A stretch of DNA of 64,000 bases from Siphonodentalium dalli (lineage: Eukaryota; Mollusca; Scaphopoda; Gadilida; Siphonodentaliidae). Below, in pieces: positions 1 through 11,795 of this stretch (position 1 is the stretch's first letter; each line of letters begins with the position of its first letter). The stretch is taken from assembly GCA_032622095.1 (NCBI GenBank), contig CP136068.1, positions 155,709,151-155,773,150 of the forward strand, read 5' to 3'. The notes under the pieces were generated by a model that was given only the letters and a program-made list of their open reading frames with translations, was not told the DNA's origin and ran no database searches. The position numbers were made by a program, and so were the translations under genes.

Positions 1-38
1 AAATGGGCTTGACCCGTATAAACATTATAATCAGACAT

Positions 39-415
39 CTTAAAGTGATGTGAAACACTCCGGTAGGGTGATCAGATATAAATTGAGAACAAACGTGCTC
101 CAATTAGTTATTTGTTAGGAATATTAATCCAAATTGACGATACACACCGTCATGCTTATATAATAATTAAATGGAATTACTCTCGATGACGAAATAATTT
201 GTGTTAGATTATCGCCGATAATTGCGTCCCGAATCGAGATGTAAATATTTACAATTAGGCGTAGTTCAGACGATGTTTTCTATGAAATGGTATGGTCGAT
301 TTCTTTGAAAGTTTCGGCGATGTTAGTAGAATGCTACATTCTCCAGGTTGGCATAACGCCTGCGTACTAACTTATCAATTTCACGCACCCGAACATGTCC
401 ATAATATGTCATTAA
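39..415 (+). repeat. ~380-bp dispersed element, copy A
   Basis: First of three copies of one sequence. It opens with CTTAAAGTGATGTGAAACAC and ends near AATATGTC. The same ~350-380 bp recurs inverted at 598-946 and again in plus orientation at 1199-1577. Copy A is clearly more diverged than the other two. No ORF of note is inside. It is probably a non-autonomous mobile element; no target duplication was established. Confidence 0.8.
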
Positions 416-454
416 ACAGGTCTGGGTGAACCATCAATCGATCTATAATACCCC

Positions 455-598
455 GATTAATCGCAAATTACTTTGTGATAAATCGCAAAACAACATAGAA
501 AGATCGCAAAACATATCGCAAACATATTTGTGATCAATCGCAACTACTTTGTAATAAATCGCAAACAACTCGGAGATTTATCACAAAACTTTGCGATT
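455..598. repeat. Short-motif repeat rich in ATCGCAAA
   Basis: The loop between inverted copies A and B is made of degenerate repeats of (A)TCGCAAA and its variants (TTTGTGAT, ATCGCAAC). It looks like a minisatellite that grew in the centre of a fold-back pair. No coding content is seen. Confidence 0.6.
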
Positions 599-946
599 AA
601 AGACATATTATGTACTTGTTCTGGTGCGTGAAACTGATAAGTTAGTATTCAGGTGCTATTCCAACTGGAGGAATGTAGCTTTCTACTATAACATCACCGA
701 AAATCTCAAGCAAATCGACTGTACCACTCCATAGCAAACATTGTCTGAACTATGCTAAATTGTAAATATTTACTAATCGAATCAAAAATGATTTCGCCAT
801 CGGCAGTCACTGCATTTAATTAATATATAAGAATGACGGTGTGTGTTTTCAATTTAGATATAATATTTATAAAAATAACTTCTTTGAACAAGATTATTCT
901 CCATTTCTATTTGATCACCCTTACGGAGTGTTTCACATCACTTTAA
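598..946 (-). repeat. ~380-bp dispersed element, copy B (inverted)
   Basis: Reverse-complement copy of the element at 39-415. It is closer to copy C (1199-1577) than to copy A. With A it forms an inverted repeat around a ~180-bp loop. With C it forms a second inverted repeat around the single-copy spacer 947-1198. Confidence 0.8.
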
Positions 947-1198
947 AATAAATATTCGCAGCAGAATTGCCACCAGTAATACATCGTGAAATAAACCGTA
1001 CACCGTATTTTTGTTCTATACCGTAGCATAGGGGTGTGTCGGTAAAACTAGTAAAATATAAATGAAATAATATATGCATTTAAACCGAGCGCGCTATACC
1101 TTAGACAACAAATCAGTATACAGACATATTCATGTATTCATGGTGTAGCTGTTTCGAAAGTGACAGATGCATTGTTCTATCTACTAGTGGACTTGTAG

Positions 1199-1577
1199 CT
1201 TAAAGTGATGTGAAACACTCCGTACGGGTGATCAAATAGAATTGGAGAATAATCTTGTTCAAAGAAGTTATTTTTATAAATATTATATCTAAATTGAAAA
1301 CACACACCGTCATTCTTGTATATTAATTAAATGCAGTGACTGCCGATGTCGAAATCGTTTTCGTTAGTTTATCGCCGATAAAGCGTCCCGATTCGAGTAG
1401 TAAATATTTACAATTTAGCGTATAGTTCAGACAATGTTTGCTATGGAGTGGTACAGTCGATTTGCTTGAGATTTTCGGTGATGTTATAGTAGAAAGCTAC
1501 ATTCCTCCAGTCGGAATAGCACCTGAATACTAACGTATCAGTTTCACGCACCAGAACAAGTACATAATATGTCTTTA
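1199..1577 (+). repeat. ~380-bp dispersed element, copy C
   Basis: Third copy, same orientation as A, sharing its start (CTTAAAGTGATGTGAAACAC) and its end (ATAATATGTCTTTAAA). High similarity to copy B suggests a recent inverted duplication of B and C. Confidence 0.8.
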
Positions 1578-1660
1578 AAATAAAAATGGGACCGTGGTAA
1601 ATAGTTGGATTTTAACAATTTATGTAATTTAACTAGTATCGTCGTCAGCACTGTAACCCG

Positions 1661-1788
1661 ATGGTGGAGCGTTTAAGCAACGTACAACCGCTTTTCGGGA
1701 CTTTAATTCCAACGATCGACTCTCAGAATGAGCGTCCTGGCATCCGTCGCCTACAAGAAGCGGTCGACAACAAAGAGCGTTCTCAATT
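1661..1788 (+). CDS. Possible short exon, unknown product
   Basis: An ATG opens 42 sense codons (start MVERLSNVQPLFGTLIP) that reach a TGA at 1790. A donor-like GTGAGT begins at 1789 and an acceptor-like CAG lies upstream near 1648, so this could be an exon. Against that, its 3' end contains ACAAAGAGCGTTCTCAATT, which matches a motif repeated in the THAP-remnant elements at 21.4 and 52 kb. It may therefore be transposon-derived. Not recognised. Confidence 0.2.
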
Positions 1789-1799
1789 GTGAGTTTTTG

Positions 1800-3060
1800 T
1801 AACAGTTTTAAACGTTTGAAATATTGAGAATTTGACTGGTTTTCGCTGGTAATAATTTATGTTGGTCTGATTATTATCGTTTATTCCCGCAATTCAATGA
1901 ATAAACAATTTAGTTTTGAAATGAATATTAATACAAATCTGAACAATATTTGCACCCAATCCCAGATCCCAAAAAGGGGACGAACAGAAACATGAACACA
2001 AAAGTATGATTATTAACTATTTAAATGTATTTTGTCTTACACTCTATTACTTTTACACCCCTTTCTTCTCCGATTTTCAACTCTCAAACGCTCTACAATT
2101 TACTTCAATATTTATCCGTTTTAATTTTACATATACAGTATGTTTATTATATCACCAAAAATATTTTTTGTTGATCTGACACCAATATAAAATATTAATA
2201 ATAACCACGCACCTGCATCGCTGTCACATTCCACAACACAAAGAGCCAATACTTCCATGTAATGCGCCCGGTCTTCATCGTGATGCCAACGCCCAACGAA
2301 TGAATGCGAGAACGTCCGGGTGTTGTCTATATGTCAAACGTCAAGTAGTATTTAACAAAATCTCCCATGGTTACCGACCATCACATCTCATCGCAGCCCA
2401 GTCACGCGCAGAGCCTGACTATAATTCCAGGCGACAATCCAATAACTACTCGAGGGCTTTTGAAACATTTCACATCCCGCCATTTCCAATACCGTGGGTT
2501 GGGACTCAGCGTATGGTCGTACTGGAATCTACGGAACAATTATTACTTTTATCAGGCGGGTGTGTAGTATTGAGCAGTACAACTGAGCATAATTGTTAAA
2601 TATACCATTTGGTTATAGGCTGGGCATGTGCTCTATTTGGACACCAAACCAATTATCTAAGCCAATTTTCATCTGACCAGGCAAATGCAAATTATATCGC
2701 GCGGACTTCGCCAAAATTCACCAACAAAACCATTCTCTACCAGAACGCACCAGTCACACTTCCTTTCTGACTCTGTCACCGGCTGGGGACTAGTCTGTGG
2801 TTTCCTATATTTAGAGCGGGCTTTTCCAGACAAAATGGCGAGACCGCGATCGACTAATGTCAAATGTTCTATGTGCTTTGAGAACATTTCCCACACTAAA
2901 ACTTAATGACAGAATGGAGAATTAGAGCGATAGTTTTATTGACAATTTTCGCACACTCCTTAGTAAAATCGCAGCAAATTATAACTCTTGTGTTTGACTT
3001 GCCATGAATGTTGTCGTCCATGTGCGTTTTGATTTTTGTGTTGATAAAATAATCGGAGAA
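1800..3060. other. No feature recognised
   Basis: AT-rich sequence. The open frames (for example 2300-2599 and 2685-2906) have no recognisable domain, splice context or repeat structure. Confidence 0.5.
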
Positions 3061-3071
3061 CTAAATCACAG

Positions 3072-4060
3072 TGTCAATCAATCAATCAGTTTATTGCAAA
3101 GCTATGATTGAACACAGAAGATGCAAATATATATACATATATGTACAATAGCAGGAAACTATATATTGACTATAATCTTATACTCATGACACAGTCATAA
3201 TACCATATAATATTTATATATCTTAATCCCGCTGGGTGAAGGCACGCCCATTCCCTTTTTGTCACCCACATCGAATAATGCAGGGGGAACAGCAGTTATA
3301 TTTACCCCCGGTCGCAACAAATGGGATGTGTTTTGAAATGGGGGGTTTTTGCCCAGGCGGGTGGGGGTCTTCAGTGTCTCAGAATTTGGGCAGTTCCTTA
3401 AAGGCACACTTAAGATATAATGACAATCTCCGCAATATACTAATGTTTTCAATCGACAGAAGTCTATAAAACCTTTCTTCGCTGTGATATTTCCAGTAAT
3501 ATTCCGTGATATATTTGATTCGGATATAATTAAGGTGTGAACATGTAATTACAAAGTGGTATTCATCTCCTATTCCGTCATTACATAATGTACAAACTCT
3601 GTCATTCCGTTTTGATATTTTCCACCGTCCACTTTCAATTGGTAATCGATGATTTGATGTCCTAATCTTAACAATGCATTCGGCTAAATACCATGGAAGT
3701 TCAGTTAGATATCTTCTGATCTCCGGACGTACAGAAATACCACCATAGAAACCACCCCTTGATGATGTAGCTACATTTCCCAACCATTCCTGGTTAAACC
3801 GATCAATAAGTATGACCTTTATTCGTTTTATATCCGAGTGTGTTAGATTCCTTCTGCTCATGAACATGGAGTTCTTTCCAGTATCTTGGAATGTCGCAAT
3901 ATATAGTTCGTTGGTTCTAGTGGGAATTTCCAAACTTAAGGTTTGAGATGCGAAAGATTGACGCTCTATTACGGAGACGATCATTGGACGTTGTACACAA
4001 AGAGTGTTAAACCTGACTGCCTTGAACTGCGATATCCGACCATCAAAACCTACTTAAAGT
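3072..4060 (-). mobile_element. Non-LTR retrotransposon, 5'-truncated 3' end
   Basis: A minus-strand fragment. The RT C-terminal ORF (3379-3984) is followed by a ~300-bp 3' UTR that ends in GATTGATTGATTGA repeats near 3072-3090. A short-repeat tail is typical of CR1/L2-type elements. The 5' boundary is uncertain; sequence upstream of 3984 is still in related frames to about 4060. Confidence 0.65.
3379..3984 (-). pseudogene. Non-LTR RT C-terminal domain (ORF2 tail)
   Basis: A 201-residue open frame equal to the end of a non-LTR retrotransposon ORF2, after the polymerase. Residues ~105-150 show the zinc-binding tail: RTSNHRLPIESGRW, then C-x2-C, then GDEYH with a further Cys. This is the zf-RVT-like pattern. 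No polymerase motifs are included, so the fragment cannot be active. A related but more broken domain is on the plus strand at 17.2-17.5 kb. Confidence 0.7.
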
Positions 4061-4396
4061 TTCATGAATGTGATATTATTTCGAAGATATCCTGTTCGGT
4101 TTAACACCACACAACTGTATTTGTATATATACTTACAACCACATGGTGATCTGCGCTCTAAAATACATGTGCACCTAATAATATTAGCTTTTGAATTGTT
4201 CCCGGTATTGAGAGGTCGACAAATACTTGCACTACCTTTCGACGGGAATTAAGTGTCCCAGAAAGATGCATTGAAGTCATAACAACTACAACTTTGAACA
4301 CTGTGTTTGGGTTACCAAGCAAACAACAGCCACGTTCCAAGTTAGCATATTCCTGATCTGATCTAGCTCTCCCATTCTATGGAAAAACGGTCTTTA

Positions 4397-4400
4397 TGAC

Positions 4401-4453
<53 letters not shown>

Positions 4454-4454
4454 A

Positions 4455-4530
<76 letters not shown>

Positions 4531-4531
4531 G

Positions 4532-4579
<48 letters not shown>

Positions 4580-4640
4580 GGGTTTAACATCGTTTAGGTC
4601 GCTAGGCCATAACACGAACAAGAACAGAATTAGGTATCAA
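4397..4640 (-). repeat. (TGAT)n microsatellite and adjoining retroelement 3' tail
   Basis: About 180 bp of nearly pure TGAT/ATTG repeats (4397-4578), interrupted by ATTAATTGAT and TTGGTTGGT. It is followed by GAGGGTTTAACATCGTTTAG. Read on the minus strand, the unique sequence ends in GTTAAACCCTCAATCAATCAA, which is how lophotrochozoan retroelement 3' UTRs commonly run into a TCAA tail. The long overlapping Asn-Gln-Ser-Ile frames are products of the repeat. Confidence 0.75.
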
Positions 4641-5084
4641 ACAGGTTCGTGAAGCAACTGTGTAGATCAATCAGACATTATTGATTAAAACAATGCAATG
4701 AGCTATGTACAAATAAAAGCACCCAAGAATTTTTCCAACTGGAGTCGGGAATATAAATTCAAGAACTGACTAGTGTGCAATCATAATATCAAACATATAA
4801 AAGTAGTACAATAATAGATAATAAATAGCAAATAAATAACATGAAATTACCAAAGATCCACAAAGAACTGTGTAAAGTAGCTTTTACAATCAGATTTTGC
4901 ATTGGTAAGTTATTTATAATACATGTATTTGATGAATCGCACATTAACCTTTGGCAATACATGCAGCTGGCGATCGGGTGGGTGAGACAGAATATCACCC
5001 CTCACCCAACCGACAGCTTCGATCCACAACTACTGTTTTTGTCTTTAAGAGTTAATCGTTTCTCATCAATCATCTGGTCACATG

Positions 5085-5690
5085 TTAAAGCTCAAAAATG
5101 TACCTCTCTTTCTGAGAGTCGAAACGTTTGATTGACTTTGATGATCTTTCTTTCGAAGCAACATGCGATTTTTCTTTTGGAACAATAGCATCAACTTGGA
5201 TAGATTGTTTTGAAGGAAATGTCTCAACGACAGAAGTTGTATCCTTTACCTGCGATACAGGTTCTGGAACAGGAATAATATCAATCTCCCCAACTTGTGT
5301 TGCTACATGTAGTGTTATACTGACGAGTGTGGTTTGACTATGTGTCTGAGCGCTGGCATCAACTCACTTTTTGGTAGACACGATTGCTGAATATGTGACA
5401 TGTGGAATAGATGGTCGAGGACCAACTATTTTCTTGGCATCTATATTTGGTAAATATTTCTCAGCTTTACATCGTTGAATCTTGAATTCATAGTCCCAAG
5501 TTGGACATGAGCGATCCATTGCAGCATGTACGTGGACCTTTACAGTTTGAACATTTCTCAAGATGCGTACAATCATTGTATTCATGACCAGAAATAGAAC
5601 ATCGTGCATATACACCCCATGCATCCGGATATGCTCGTAGCGGAAGACATGCTCGTAGCGGAATAACCACATGGCCCGCGATTTGCACAT
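5085..5690 (-). pseudogene. Retrotransposon gag-like ORF1 fragment with zinc knuckle
   Basis: Minus-strand remnant joined across two frameshifts and one stop (near 5364). It carries a Cys-His knuckle, KCSNCKGPHAAMDRSCPTW (CX2CX3HX6C), followed by a Lys-rich helix ending AKKIVG. This is the usual end of the nucleic-acid-binding module in ORF1 of L1/Jockey-type elements. A Ser/Thr/Lys-rich tail continues to a TAA at 5085. A short inverted copy of its upstream end occurs at 6432-6458. Confidence 0.55.
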
Positions 5691-5699
5691 CGTCCTTAG

Positions 5700-6430
5700 T
5701 TGTCGTAAGTTATTTCATTAAAACACGGTTTACTTTTCCTTGATTTTTTTTAAACGTTAACAGCGATAATCGGTCTACAGAAATGAGCGTTTGTGGTTTC
5801 CGCAATTTGCATATTACTGTTCGATAATCGGGTTTTATACGAAAATTATGACCTGAAATACTTACTCGATATAAGTTTTATCAAATTTTAATGAATCCTT
5901 GCATTGACACATTATATAACATACAGTCTCTCAAAGTATGATATCTTAGCTTCAAAATGAACTGGACATGTTTGCTATGTCAATCATATTAGTGCCCGAA
6001 AAATTAGTTTCCATGGAGGCACTCACTTGATTTTGGGGCATGTCTATAGCAAACGTAAAACAACTGCTATAGACATACCATATTTTCTTGCTATGACCTG
6101 CATACATGGCAATTTTTTACTATGAAAAATGTAGAAACATGACTGAAAATGTTGTCTATTATATTAAGGGTATATCGGCGGAAATAGCAATGTATGCAAA
6201 GACTATGTTGTCTGGGCTGTTACCACAGAAATCGTAATTTTATGTAAGAAATGCAAATTTTGCCACAATGTTTGGCCTAACTTCGCTATAAAATAGGATT
6301 AAACTGCGTCCATGTTTAAAGAAGTTTGATGTACAGTTGGGTATATTATAGCCACAAACAGTACCACCACCGCGGCACCGCCAACCACTGGTATGTGTTG
6401 GTTTCGGTGCAACATGTGTTTAACCGTGAA
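5700..6430. other. No feature recognised
   Basis: AT-rich sequence without a supported ORF or repeat. At 6432-6458 a ~25-bp stretch (GTGCAAATCGCGGGCCATGT) is the reverse complement of 5665-5688 in the gag-like fragment, which suggests two opposed copies of one element end. Confidence 0.4.
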
Positions 6431-6487
6431 TGGTGTGCAAATCGCGGGCCATGTGGTTTTTTATTATAGCTTTTATTTGTACATATG

Positions 6488-6950
6488 TGACCCGCCATAT
6501 CAAATCCAGTCTTAAGTCGGATTTTTTTACACTGTGCCAATGCATTCTCTTATATATGCGATTCGACCATAGGTCGCCTCGCATGTATAAGAGAATGCAT
6601 TGGCCTAACAAGTTTTTACAATTTTAATAATTTTTTCTTGTATTCTTTAACAATTTTATAATTTCACCCATACAGAGCCCCAGACAAACATGAGTAGACG
6701 ACACTCTTCTATATGCTTCTATATATGTGTGGGGCTCCATGCAGGGTAATGGATGTTTTTTATTTTATGTCCTAAACATTGTAAGAAACATTTATTTTTA
6801 AAAAATGATAAAAAATTGTTAGGCCAATGCATTCTTTTATATATGCGAGTCGACCTATGGTCACCTCGCATATATAAGAGAATGCATTAGCACAGGGTAA
6901 AAAATCCCGACTTACGACTGGATTTGATATGGCAGGTCACATATCATCTG
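6488..6950. mobile_element. Hairpin-pair element, copy 1 (two 69-bp hairpins)
   Basis: Large fold-back unit. Outer arms of ~45 bp (CCGCCATATCAAATCCAGTC and its complement) enclose two 69-bp hairpins at 6536-6604 and 6823-6891. Each hairpin has a 27-bp stem GCCAATGCATTCTCTTATAT..., a one-base mismatch, a 5-bp stem CGACC/GGTCG and an ATA loop. The centre holds a third hairpin bounded by GAGCCCCA/TGGGGCTC (~6675-6737). There is no coding capacity. Same family: 27.8, 30.0, 36.0, 36.7 and 37.2 kb. Confidence 0.85.
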
Positions 6951-6959
6951 ACTGGGAAG

Positions 6960-7455
6960 CTTCCCGAGATGAATATTAGTACAACTTGTCGACCAGGAAC
7001 CCGAACACAGCTGACAATGGGATTTGTTCTGTAACTGGTGCATGTGAACCATTTCGCCGACGTTTCTTACCTCTCGAATTTTATGAATGATTTGTTTTCA
7101 TGCGATTGCGCTACGGTGTTATTCTCACTGTTCGGTGGGCTGTGTTGTGTATATTCTCACTCGGTGCTACCGTTGGCGATATGTCAGTGACTAGGCAATA
7201 ATCCTGCCACGCCGGAATTCAAAACGTGTCTATACATGCATAAGCACTGAAAAAATTTCATTCCCAGATATCGTAGTGGATGTAATTTCATTTATCAGAG
7301 GATTTCGCTTTTGTCCAAATTATCGGTGAGTGAATTGTCTTTGACAATCGCCTTCAACCATTATCTGGTACATATACCATTATACATGTATACCTATTCG
7401 TGAACTCCGATAAGATGTTGTTTGATATATTGGCTGGTGAGAAACATGTAACATG
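6960..7455. other. No feature recognised
   Basis: Short open stretches but no domain, repeat or convincing splice-bounded exon. Confidence 0.4.
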
Positions 7456-7496
7456 TACGTACCTTTGACCACACCAGTTATAATCTGGATGTGCGC
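7456..7496 (+). repeat. Left arm of 41-bp perfect inverted repeat
   Basis: TACGTACCTTTGACCACACC... matches the reverse complement of 14024-14064 without mismatch over 41 bp, then the similarity stops. The spacing is 6.5 kb. The two could be TIRs of a large composite transposon. The outermost six bases TACGTA are self-complementary, so they may be either the TIR start or the target duplication. Confidence 0.7.
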
Positions 7497-7560
7497 GGCC
7501 ATGAGAAAAGGAATATACAATTTGAATCTATACACTTCCATCGCGGAGGTTTTAATTCAT

Positions 7561-7612
7561 GTGTGCATGTGCGTGTGCGTGTGCGTGAGCGTGTGCGTGT
7601 GCGTGAGCAAAT
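7561..7612 (+). repeat. GTGTGC/GTGAGC microsatellite
   Basis: Alternating purine-pyrimidine run of GTGTGC and GTGAGC hexamers, about 50 bp. Confidence 0.85.
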
Positions 7613-8048
7613 CAGTTATTACTTTCTAAAGTCATCGCAAACACGAGAAACCCGCAATACAGATGTCACGTGATCACTCTAAGTTGTCGGTTTATAACCT
7701 TCGTTGTCAACTTCAACGGATATGGCGACAATGAGACTCCGGCCATTGTTCTTTCCTATTATTTTATACGATAAATCACGCTGGGTATTCGGAGCGGTAA
7801 ATAGTTGAGGGCGGTAAATAGCTGCAGTCCTCTTGAAACATCATTCAGTGGGTAGATACAAGAGTTGTCGATGTTGCCCGTTTTCTTTGTGCATTTGGAT
7901 GGAGATTTAGTGTCTAATATTTATGTACATGGTTAAGTCAATTGGGACTGTTATAGGGGAGAATTTGAATACATACAACATACGCCATTTTCCGCGCATG
8001 CGCGGTAGCTGGTAGGCAGAAAATCGATAACAAAATCTCAGCATTGCG

Positions 8049-8330
8049 ATGGCGAACAACTCAGGTACACGGAAAATCAAGCGTTTCAACACTGTTCAAA
8101 AGTATTTTATTGACGATCATGGTATTGAATCACAGAGAAGATATAAAGACAAGCTTTCCAATGACAAAGGAACGAAACGTTTACCGGATCCGTACGAATT
8201 AAGTGATGATTGGACACCAAACAAAGAAAAACCTCCACCGATCACGTATCCGGATATATACCACTACATTATCGATACTCCCGGAGTTTATACGAAAGAA
8301 ACACTCAATTATGCAAGGGCAATTTCTCCG
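8049..8330 (+). CDS. Candidate 5' exon, unknown multi-exon protein
   Basis: Open from ATG for 94 codons to a donor-like CCG|GTAAAAA at 8331. The encoded N-terminus is basic (MANNSGTRKIKRFNTVQKYF) and ends with PDIYHYIIDTPGVYTKETLN. That last stretch resembles the PDI-x-YL-x-P-x-YT-x-E-L segment I associate with N-termini of invertebrate YqaJ/SWIM-type transposon-related proteins, but the match is partial. No second exon was found. It lies inside the span of the 41-bp inverted repeat. Confidence 0.3.
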
Positions 8331-8379
8331 GTAAAAAACTAAATATCGCATTTGTCGTATTTCTATTACGAATTTATGA

Positions 8380-9250
8380 GTTACCTACCTCCAGGCATCC
8401 AAAGATTTGTGAGCTAAAATCTGCCCATGTGGCCATAATTCAGCTAAAACACTCAAATTTGAACCAATTTCAAGAAAATTCTATATCACGGGTAGCAAAT
8501 CGATATGACCTTGAACTGTGGAAGGCTATCGTACTCTTTGCATAATTGGATCCTATATATAACGATATATACCATCATTTTTGTTTAGAATCTGCACAGT
8601 TTGGACCAATTTCGCATAAAATCTACAAAATCTAGAAAACCGATATGGTCTTTACACATGGGGGGGCTGTCGTTCCTATAACATGACGTCCCATCATTTG
8701 GGTAGAACACTCAATTTTGAATTAATTTCAAGAAAATGCCATATCACTGCTAAGGAGTTAACCCCTAGCAAACCAATATGGCCTTCAATTGTGGAGGGCT
8801 GTCGTGCCGTTTCGAAAAAGATAAAAAATATACATAATGGATCCTATAACATGACGTAACATCAGTTGGGACTAGAATCTGCCCATTTGCACATAATTCA
8901 GCTAAAACACTCAATTTTGAACAAATTTCAAGTAAATTCTACCCAGTTAACGACATGGTCTTGAATTGTGGAGGGCTATCGGACCTTTTCGTATACATAA
9001 TTGGATCATGTAACAACACGTATACCATCAGTTGTGGGTAGAATCTGCTCAGTTGTACATAATTCAGGTAAGTCAATCTAATTTGGACCAAGTTTGCATA
9101 CAATCTATATCACCCACCAAGGGTTAACATCCATCAAACCGACATGATCTTTACACCTGAAGGGCTGTCGTACCTTTGCGTATACGTAATTGGATCCTAT
9201 TATATAACATGAAGTACCACCAGTTGTGGATATAATCAGCCTAAGTGTTC
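8380..9250. repeat. Degenerate ~150-180-bp tandem repeat, about 5 copies
   Basis: Repeated modules in fixed order: CATAATTCAGCTAAAACACT, then CAATTTCAAGAAAATTCTA, then GGAGGGCTGTCGTACC, then ATACATAATTGGATCCTAT, then a CCATCAGTTGTGGG box. Copies differ by indels and substitutions. Small ORFs here follow the repeat and are not supported as genes. Confidence 0.75.
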
Positions 9251-9273
9251 AGCTATAGCTTCGTGTTTCGCGA

Positions 9274-9530
9274 CACAGCTATATATCTCGTCGAAACATA
9301 AATAATATATCAATAATGCGCTATGCACCTGACCGACTGAGTCACCGACGGGCCACCAAAGTACCATGTAGACACGCCATTACAAACTATGTGTATCACC
9401 TTTCCCCAGACCCCGACACTGCTATATATCTCGTCGAAATATAGATAAGATATCAATAATGCGCTATGCAACTGACCGACTGAGTCACCGACCGGAACTT
9501 CTATACGTCATGTATACACGCCACTATAAA
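9274..9530. repeat. ~145-bp direct duplication
   Basis: Two copies of a module beginning GCTATATATCTCGTCGAAA and running through CTGACCGACTGAGTCACCGA to ACACGCCA, starting at ~9276 and ~9421. Not coding. Confidence 0.75.
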
Positions 9531-9534
9531 TTCC

Positions 9535-10700
9535 GGGTTTACATACTATAATAGCGTTCGCGGTTTCTCTTAGATTGTGTTGGTCTAAAACCAACACATT
9601 TCCTACTAATACATTGTTGGAAAATCAAACTACGAGAACAATTTCGACACATTGTTGTTGTGAAATTTCCATCTAATGTTGTTTCAGGGATGAAATTTCC
9701 AACTGTTGACCAAAGTTGGGGTGGGGTGGGGTGAGACAGCCAACCCTCTTGTCGCGACGTCACCGTGGACTGTGCATGAGACTTCCAGCTGACAAAACAT
9801 TTTGGCAAGGGGGTGAAACGAATCGACCCCTTGCCGCCACGTCCCTGCGTATCATAGATGGATCCGGTTTTAGGGGGGGGTGTAAAACTGAAAAATAATG
9901 TTGGACACCCCACACGAAGACCATCTAGTCACGTTCCTTAACGTTGTAACTTTCAATAAACTTTCACAGTACTCGACAATTCTTTGTGATTGGAGATGCT
10001 AGTATAGTTACAAAGAACACATACTATTTCTGATTTATGTTCGTAGGTTCATAGTACTAGCGGAATGAGAAACTGTTTCTTACAAACAATTGTAAAATCT
10101 TACAAAGAAAACGCTTCGTAGTATTGACCCCTCTATGGTGAGCACAGCGCAATAATGGAGCACCACTCCGTTCGTAGAGATATAGTTTTTTAACGCTCTG
10201 CATGGTGACCTGCCAAGTGCACCCATAGTCATGTATAGGGTATGTTCTGTCAGCTTAGGCGCACAAACTACTTGATAAATTAATGGGAATTATGGCTCTT
10301 ATAGTGAAACATATCTTCTACGGGATGTTAAACATCTTCTGTATATATTAACAATGGGATAAAGGGCATCTACATGCTACATGTTTTGTTCAGTCTCAAC
10401 ATGTCACATTATGGGACATCTTTCGAATTAAGCCGCATCATAAAATTAATAAACATCACCTTGGAAAACCACCTTTGCGAGGGATAATCTATGCAGTGCG
10501 CGAGTTGGTCCAGCAACTAACTGATCGATATGTATAGTGGTCCGCAATATGAAAAATAACTAGGCGCAGTACTTATAAGTACTTATAACGTCAACTTAAT
10601 ATATACGTGCTGCTGAAATTCCCATGATTCGAGAGCATCGTAGTACCGCTGTATTTCATAGAAGTAGCTTTATTCTTTTTGTGCACTATACTTACGTTTG
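9535..10700. other. No feature recognised
   Basis: Contains a 124-codon minus-strand open frame (9539-9913) that is proline-rich and runs through a G-rich tract (GGGGTGGGGTGGGG). I see no domain in it. The rest is AT-rich and featureless. Confidence 0.4.
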
Positions 10701-10714
10701 TATTATTATTTTCA

Positions 10715-11175
10715 TCGTCCTGAAGTATACCTGGGGTGACTGTATTGTGGTGTGTGGGTGTGTAAATACATATGGTTTGGCTGGGTATGGTTGAAGTGTA
10801 CATTCATATCTGGAGCAGCTGTAGTGACTGCATTGTCATGGCGATGTGTATATGCATAGCTTGGTGGGCTATATGAGCATGGTTGAGATGAATAGGTATA
10901 CATTGGGTGACTGAATGGTCATGTGTGATGTGAGTAGGTATTTAGAGAGTGACTGCATTTATGATCACGATTGAGGTAAATGTGTACGCAGGAGGTGATG
11001 TTATGGTCATGTGTGGGGTGCACGGATGTACCTAGCTGGTGAATGCGTGGTCGTCGTGAGATGTATGCGAATACAAGGAGTGTGTGGATGGTCATACATG
11101 TGTGAGGTGAATAGGTACATATGTAGTGACTGTATGATCATGTGTTGGGTGTACGGGTATATGTACATTTTGACA
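10715..11175. repeat. Degenerate GT-rich tandem repeat, ~58-62-bp unit
   Basis: About seven to eight units of the type ATGGTCATGTGTGAGGTGAA, TAGGTATACAT, AGTGACTGCAT. Open frames on both strands over this region are repeat products. Confidence 0.7.
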
Positions 11176-11179
11176 AAGC

Positions 11180-11790
11180 AACATTCTAAAACATGCAGGG
11201 GTGCACAGGTAGGGGGGGGCAAAATGCGGTAAACATAAGATCAGATAGATATTGGAATATTTACATTCCTGCGTTTAAAAAAACATCGACAATTAAGCGA
11301 ATATATAACAAGTCCATACATTGACAACATATTTATAACACATGATATGCAATGAACCTTGTCAAAGTTCTACTACAACGAAAGTATCTTATTACTGTCA
11401 GTAACTGGAGCATCACGATGCGAACGCCTTGCAATTGAAGGCGGAGGTGGTGTTGCGTTGGTTCAACTAAGCTACCCGAAGCTTCTGAATAACTGTATTA
11501 CTGCTTATGAGCGTTGGATGGATTCCAAAATGGGGCACTTGGTATCATTAGAGGGCTGCATTCTAGATCTGAATTATTATCCATAAAAGGCCTATTCTCA
11601 AAATCCATAACTAATATTATGACTTGTGTACGCTTGTAAATGACATGGATTGAGGGAAGATAATTTTGATCTAAACAGCAGTCAGTTGTGCTATATAATG
11701 AACACACTATTCACACTTATTTTATTTAGACGAGTCGTGGTCAATCATGAATGAATTGATTAAGTCCTAATTGTCTTATTGTGTGCTATG
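11180..11790. other. No feature recognised, precedes GPCR fragment
   Basis: A 75-codon plus-strand frame (11359-11586) has no recognised domain. A pyrimidine-rich stretch ending CTATGAACAG at 11795 looks like the acceptor of the GPCR exon that follows. Confidence 0.4.
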
Positions 11791-11795
11791 AACAG

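Noticed and set aside
4363-4621. Asn-Gln-Ser-Ile repeat ORFs
   Set aside because: Pure translation of the (TGAT)n microsatellite.
9539-9913. 124-codon minus-strand ORF
   Set aside because: No domain, low-complexity proline-rich part over G-runs, no splice or promoter context.
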